From Leptotrichia buccalis C-1013-b (lineage in GTDB: Bacteria > Fusobacteriota > Fusobacteriia > Fusobacteriales > Leptotrichiaceae), in the NCBI RefSeq assembly GCF_000023905.1, contig NC_013192.1, positions 1,860,001-1,924,000 of the forward strand: DNA of 64,000 bases. The letters are read 5' to 3'. The notes below the pieces were generated by a model. The model was not told the DNA's origin. It saw nothing but the letters and a program-made list of their open reading frames with translations, and did no database searches. Of this stretch, positions 60,842 to 64,000 are shown one piece after another. The first letter of the stretch is position 1. The number at the start of each line of letters is the position of its first letter. The translations under genes were made by a program, and so were the position numbers.

Positions 60842-62305
60842 TTACTCCAAAACAACATTTATCTTCTCAACATGCATATCCTCTGTCCCCGTAAGCAAAC
60901 AACCCTTTTCTTTCGCATATTCAATATAGCTTATAATTTCCTCTGTAATTCGCTCTCCTGGTGCTAATATCGGTATCCCTGGCGGATAAGCCATAACAAA
61001 TTCCCCACTTATTTTACCAGCACTTTCCTTTATGGGAATCATTTCCTTTTCTGAATAAAAGGCTTTTTGTGGTGGAAGCACAACATCAGGATTTATGTAC
61101 TCGTGATCAAACATTCCTGTAGAATCTTTTGAATAAAGCCTTTTAATTTCAGCAAGCGAAGAAATTAGCCGCTCTATTTCCAAACCTCTGTCCCCCGCTG
61201 AAATTATTGCCAAAATATTTCCTAAATCTCCAAATTCAATCTGAATTTCATAATCATCCCTCAAAATATCATAAACTTCAATTCCCGCAAGTCCAATATC
61301 CTTTGTATACACAGATAATTTTGTCGTATCAAAGTCATAAACTGAATCCCCGTCAATCAATTCTTTCCCATACGCATAATATCCGCCTAGTTTATTAATT
61401 TCATTTCTGGCATATTCCGCAAATTTAACTGTCTTTTCAAAAAGTTCTCTTCCATTTATCGCCAAATTTTTCCTTGCCACATCAAGCGAAGTCATAAGCA
61501 AGTATGAAGAACTCGTAGTTTGAGTCAAATTAATAATTTGCCGTACATAATCAGCGTTTATTCTTTCTCCACTTAACAAAATCGAACTTTGTGTTAAAGA
61601 ACCACCTGTCTTATGCATACTAATTGCCGCCATATCTGCTCCAGCCGCCATTCCTGAAATTGGTAAATTTTCGTCAAAAGAAAAATGTGCTCCATGTGCT
61701 TCATCAACCAGCACAAGCATATTATTTTCATGTGCCAATTTTACAATAGATTTCAAATCTGAACAAATCCCATAATAAGTGGGATTATTCACTAGTATTG
61801 CTTTTGCATCAGGATTTTCATGAATTGCTTTTTTTACATCATTAATTGACATTCCAAGAGATATTCCGAGTTTCTTGTTAAGCCCAGGATTAATATAAAC
61901 TGGAATCGCTCCGCAAATTACCATCGCATTAATGGCACTTCTATGCACATTTCGTGGAATAATAATTTTATCCCCAGCCTTGCAAGTCGCCATAATCATA
62001 GCCTGCACAGCCCCAGTCGTTCCACTTACCATAAAATAAGCCTCTTTTGCCCCAAAAGCCTCCGCCGCTATATCCTGTGCCTCTTTAATAACCGAAGTTG
62101 GATGGCATAAATTATCAAGTGGCTTCATCGAATTAACATCCATCTGCATTGCATCCAGCCCAATAAAATCCCGAAACTCCTTATTTCCACGCCCTCCTTT
62201 ATGCCCCGGTACATCAAATCTCACAACTCTGTTAGAAAGATGATTTTTTAATGCATCAAAAAGAACAGTCTTATTCTGTCTATCTTTATCAATATTTTTC
62301 CCCAT
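60842..62305 (-). CDS. speA: Biosynthetic arginine decarboxylase (Orn/Lys/Arg decarboxylase class I fold)
   Basis: This PLP enzyme removes CO2 from arginine to give agmatine. It has 487 aa, the Bacillus SpeA-type size without the wing domain. PLP residues include VSGTTGAVQAMIMA, VDEAHGAHFSFDE (Asp and His ring contacts) and the Schiff-base Lys in AAISMHKTGGSLTQSS. The N-terminal VVRFDVPGHKGGRG is diagnostic of the family. Lysine or ornithine cannot be ruled out from sequence alone, but the adjacent agmatinase gene favours arginine. The ATG at 62305 follows GGAAGGAG; upstream starts lie before that SD. The next gene upstream is speD, across 780 bp. Confidence 0.85.
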   Translation of the reverse strand: MGKNIDKDRQNKTVLFDALKNHLSNRVVRFDVPGHKGGRGNKEFRDFIGLDAMQMDVNSMKPLDNLCHPTSVIKEAQDIAAEAFGAKEAYFMVSGTTGAVQAMIMATCKAGDKIIIPRNVHRSAINAMVICGAIPVYINPGLNKKLGISLGMSINDVKKAIHENPDAKAILVNNPTYYGICSDLKSIVKLAHENNMLVLVDEAHGAHFSFDENLPISGMAAGADMAAISMHKTGGSLTQSSILLSGERINADYVRQIINLTQTTSSSYLLMTSLDVARKNLAINGRELFEKTVKFAEYARNEINKLGGYYAYGKELIDGDSVYDFDTTKLSVYTKDIGLAGIEVYDILRDDYEIQIEFGDLGNILAIISAGDRGLEIERLISSLAEIKRLYSKDSTGMFDHEYINPDVVLPPQKAFYSEKEMIPIKESAGKISGEFVMAYPPGIPILAPGERITEEIISYIEYAKEKGCLLTGTEDMHVEKINVVLE

Positions 62306-62429
62306 TTCTTCAACTCCTTCCATATTTTTTAATTTATTTATAATTTTAAATCCCAAAATTTTTTATTAAACATTTAGACAAGTTACGTTTACATTTTGAT
62401 TAGTAACTATTTTTTTGTAATTTATATGT

Positions 62430-62718
62430 TTTTTCTTTTTCTTAAAGCAAAGGGGAACAATCGCCATCCCCTTTTATTTCGCAATATTAGTTATTTCAAT
62501 TTCTTCAAATTATAATATCTGAAGATTTTGGCGAAAGTGCTACGCACTAATCCCCGCTCGTCTAAGCATTTTTTGAAAACAAAAATTAAACTCACTTCGC
62601 TCACTTTCGCAAATAAAAATTGATAAAACTTTACAAAATAAATTTATTATAAAGATTATGGCGAAAGAAACACATAAATGTGTTTAGTAATTTTTATTTC
62701 CAAAAAATCACGACATTT
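62430..62718 (+). repeat. Interspersed hairpin repeat, family A, copy 3 (with internal insertions)
   Basis: It shares the T-rich lead-in, the AAAGGGGA/TCCCCTTT hairpin (62449-62474) and TCTAAGCATTTTTTGAAAAC (62561-62580) with copy 1, and ends in the same AGTAATTTTTATTTCC...AAAAAATCACGACATT (62685-62716). Two extra stretches (about 62475-62555 and 62605-62685) interrupt it. Each contains GGCGAAAG, and one an ACACAT/ATGTGT hairpin. It lies in the 780-bp speD-speA gap, where no ORF is seen. Confidence 0.7.
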
Positions 62719-62806
62719 CTGATTCAATTATAACAATTATTTTACTTAATTATTTTCATGAATATAATTAAAAAATTTTTTATAAATTTCCGAGATTTTA
62801 ATTTTT

Positions 62807-62963
62807 CAGTAAAAGACAACTTGTTTGAGCTTTTCTGTTATATTTGAATTAAATAACGATCTTATGAAATTAAAATAACTTTTGTTAAAAGCGAGTTTTG
62901 TCTTTTGCTGTAAAATTGAAATTCGAGAAGCGGGAGTGCAGAGGTATGGCGTTTGATACCTCT
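62807..62963. other. Structured noncoding segment between speD and speA
   Basis: CAGTAAAAGACA (62807-62818) pairs with TGTCTTTTGCTG (62899-62910) at 11 of 12 positions. A second perfect 8-bp hairpin AGAGGTAT/ATACCTCT (62940-62963) has GGCG in its loop. On the minus strand the second hairpin, its GCCA loop and following TCCCGCT resemble the core of repeat family A. It may be a diverged copy, or a leader RNA structure in front of speA. Confidence 0.45.
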
Positions 62964-63081
62964 ACTTTAAAAAAAATTAATATAAATAAAAATAAGAGAA
63001 ATACTATTATTAATCAAAATACTTTAGAAACCAAAATATAAAAAATATTTTTTTGATATTTAATTTAAGTGTAGAATGATT

Positions 63082-63936
63082 TTAATAAATATTCATTCCG
63101 CTATAAATTTCAATCATTTCCTTCCTTAGCCTATCCGTAATTTCCAGCCTTTTTTTTGGTGCAATTTCATAGACATCCTGATTAAAGAGATAATTTTTCA
63201 GCTCTATTTCCTTTATAAGCATTTTTGTATGAAAAATGTTGGACTGGTACACATTTACATCTATCGCATCATAAATTTTCAGCTTTTCAGGATCAATATA
63301 GTCCTGAATAGAAGTTATATTGTGATCTGTAAAAAATTTCTTTCCTGAAATATCTCTTGTAAATCCACGTATTCTGTAATCAATCGTAATTATATCCGAA
63401 TCAAAGCTGTCTATCAAATAGTTCAGCGTATTTAATGGCGAAATTTCCCCACAAGTTGCAATGTCAATGTCCACTCTGAAAGTAGAAATTGAATTATCTG
63501 GATGATATTCTGGAAAAGTATGCACTGTTATATGGCTTTTATCCAAATGTGCATGAACTGTATCAGTGTCTTGACTTGTATTTCCCTTTTTCATATTCTC
63601 TTTATCTATCCCAATTTCCTCGAAGAACGGCTTTCCTTGATTACAAGATTTATCAATATTCTCAGGACTTATTCTTTCTTCTGCAATCAAAACATTTACA
63701 GAGGCTCCTTGTGGCTCGTAATCCTGTTTTGATATATTCAAAACTTGTGCTCCTATCATTTCTGCAACACGAATAAGTATTTTTGTAAGCCTTTCTGAAT
63801 TATATTGCTCATCAATATATGCAATATAGTCCTTCTGCTCCCTCTCTGTTTCCGCATAGCAAATATCATAAATATTAAAACTTAATGTTTTTGTTAAATT
63901 ATTGAATCCATATAGCTTAATTTTATAGTTTTCCAA
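63082..63936 (-). CDS. speD: S-adenosylmethionine decarboxylase proenzyme, E. coli type
   Basis: This pyruvoyl enzyme makes the aminopropyl donor for SpeE. The 284-aa protein follows E. coli SpeD: KLYGFNNLTKTLSFNIYDICYAETE, QDYEPQGASVNVLI, the self-cleavage site HLDKSHITVHTFPEYHPD (Ser134 becomes the pyruvoyl group), then RVDIDIATCGEISPLNTLNYLI, IDYRIRGFTRDISGKKFF and VDVNVYQSNIFHTKML. A 20-residue insert before the cleavage site (EEIGIDKENMKKGNTSQDTD) makes it longer than E. coli SpeD. The start is a TTG at 63936 with a GGAAG-type SD. It heads the polyamine gene run. Confidence 0.93.
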   Translation of the reverse strand: MENYKIKLYGFNNLTKTLSFNIYDICYAETEREQKDYIAYIDEQYNSERLTKILIRVAEMIGAQVLNISKQDYEPQGASVNVLIAEERISPENIDKSCNQGKPFFEEIGIDKENMKKGNTSQDTDTVHAHLDKSHITVHTFPEYHPDNSISTFRVDIDIATCGEISPLNTLNYLIDSFDSDIITIDYRIRGFTRDISGKKFFTDHNITSIQDYIDPEKLKIYDAIDVNVYQSNIFHTKMLIKEIELKNYLFNQDVYEIAPKKRLEITDRLRKEMIEIYSGMNIY

Positions 63937-64000
63937 CTCATTCCCACTTCCTTTCCTGTTTCTTTCATATTATATTCGAACTTTTTAAAATCGAACTGAA

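Overview
The window is low-GC, AT-rich bacterial chromosome with fusobacterial gene content: a very large autotransporter with the fusobacterial N-terminal region, a FadL-type outer membrane protein, and a Cas13a. The protein at 20459-23938 (-) has the length (1159 aa), sequence and catalytic residues that I recall for the Leptotrichia buccalis Cas13a (LbuC2c2), so the source is very probably L. buccalis or a near-identical strain. That identification is from memory, not from a search.

Layout. 1-8.2 kb: a truncated gene at the left edge, a FadL-like porin, a three-gene NAD salvage operon (nadE-pncB-nadM-like), class I aldolase, YebC and a TrmN6-like methyltransferase. 8.4-13.5 kb (mostly -): fucO, orphan AtpI/AtpZ-like proteins, a methyltransferase broken by a frameshift in an A9 tract, a secreted cyclophilin and Mn-dependent pyrophosphatase. 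13.7-19.7 kb: an AddAB-like helicase-nuclease pair. 19.8-25.0 kb: the type VI-A CRISPR locus. Read leftwards it is hicA, a 317-bp spacer holding a decayed leader-repeat unit, hicB, cas13a, the CRISPR leader, two full repeats, and a terminator. cas1 and cas2 are absent. 25.1-31.9 kb: secG, tpiA, three tRNAs, rpsT, a TetR with two flavodoxin-like genes, and gpmI. 32.3-43.3 kb: one 3644-aa autotransporter. 44.1-49.1 kb: EfeO-EfeB-EfeU iron uptake with its own TatC-TatA. 49.2-58.3 kb: holA, an envelope cluster (DUF2207, LemA, DUF3999-like, DUF2339) and an AAA-ATPase/nuclease. 58.4-63.9 kb: polyamine genes speD-speA-speE-speB with a phage-type muramidase among them.

The most interesting region is the Cas13a locus. 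Cas13a is an RNA-guided HEPN ribonuclease. It is probably co-transcribed with hicB, the antitoxin of an mRNA-interferase module, while hicA is separated from hicB and has its own consensus promoter. A 15-bp palindrome (ACGTATTNAATACGT) lies inside the hicA promoter spacer, again upstream of hicB, and a third time in a promoter left of the array. This suggests HicB control over the whole island. Between hicA and hicB sits a degenerate CRISPR repeat that keeps its leader-side flank. It looks like a remnant array or a crRNA-like regulatory RNA.

Intergenic regions also carry families of short hairpin-bearing repeats (copies near 8.35, 30.15 and 62.45 kb, and a second family near 28.0 and 45.05 kb). 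The sequence alone does not explain these.
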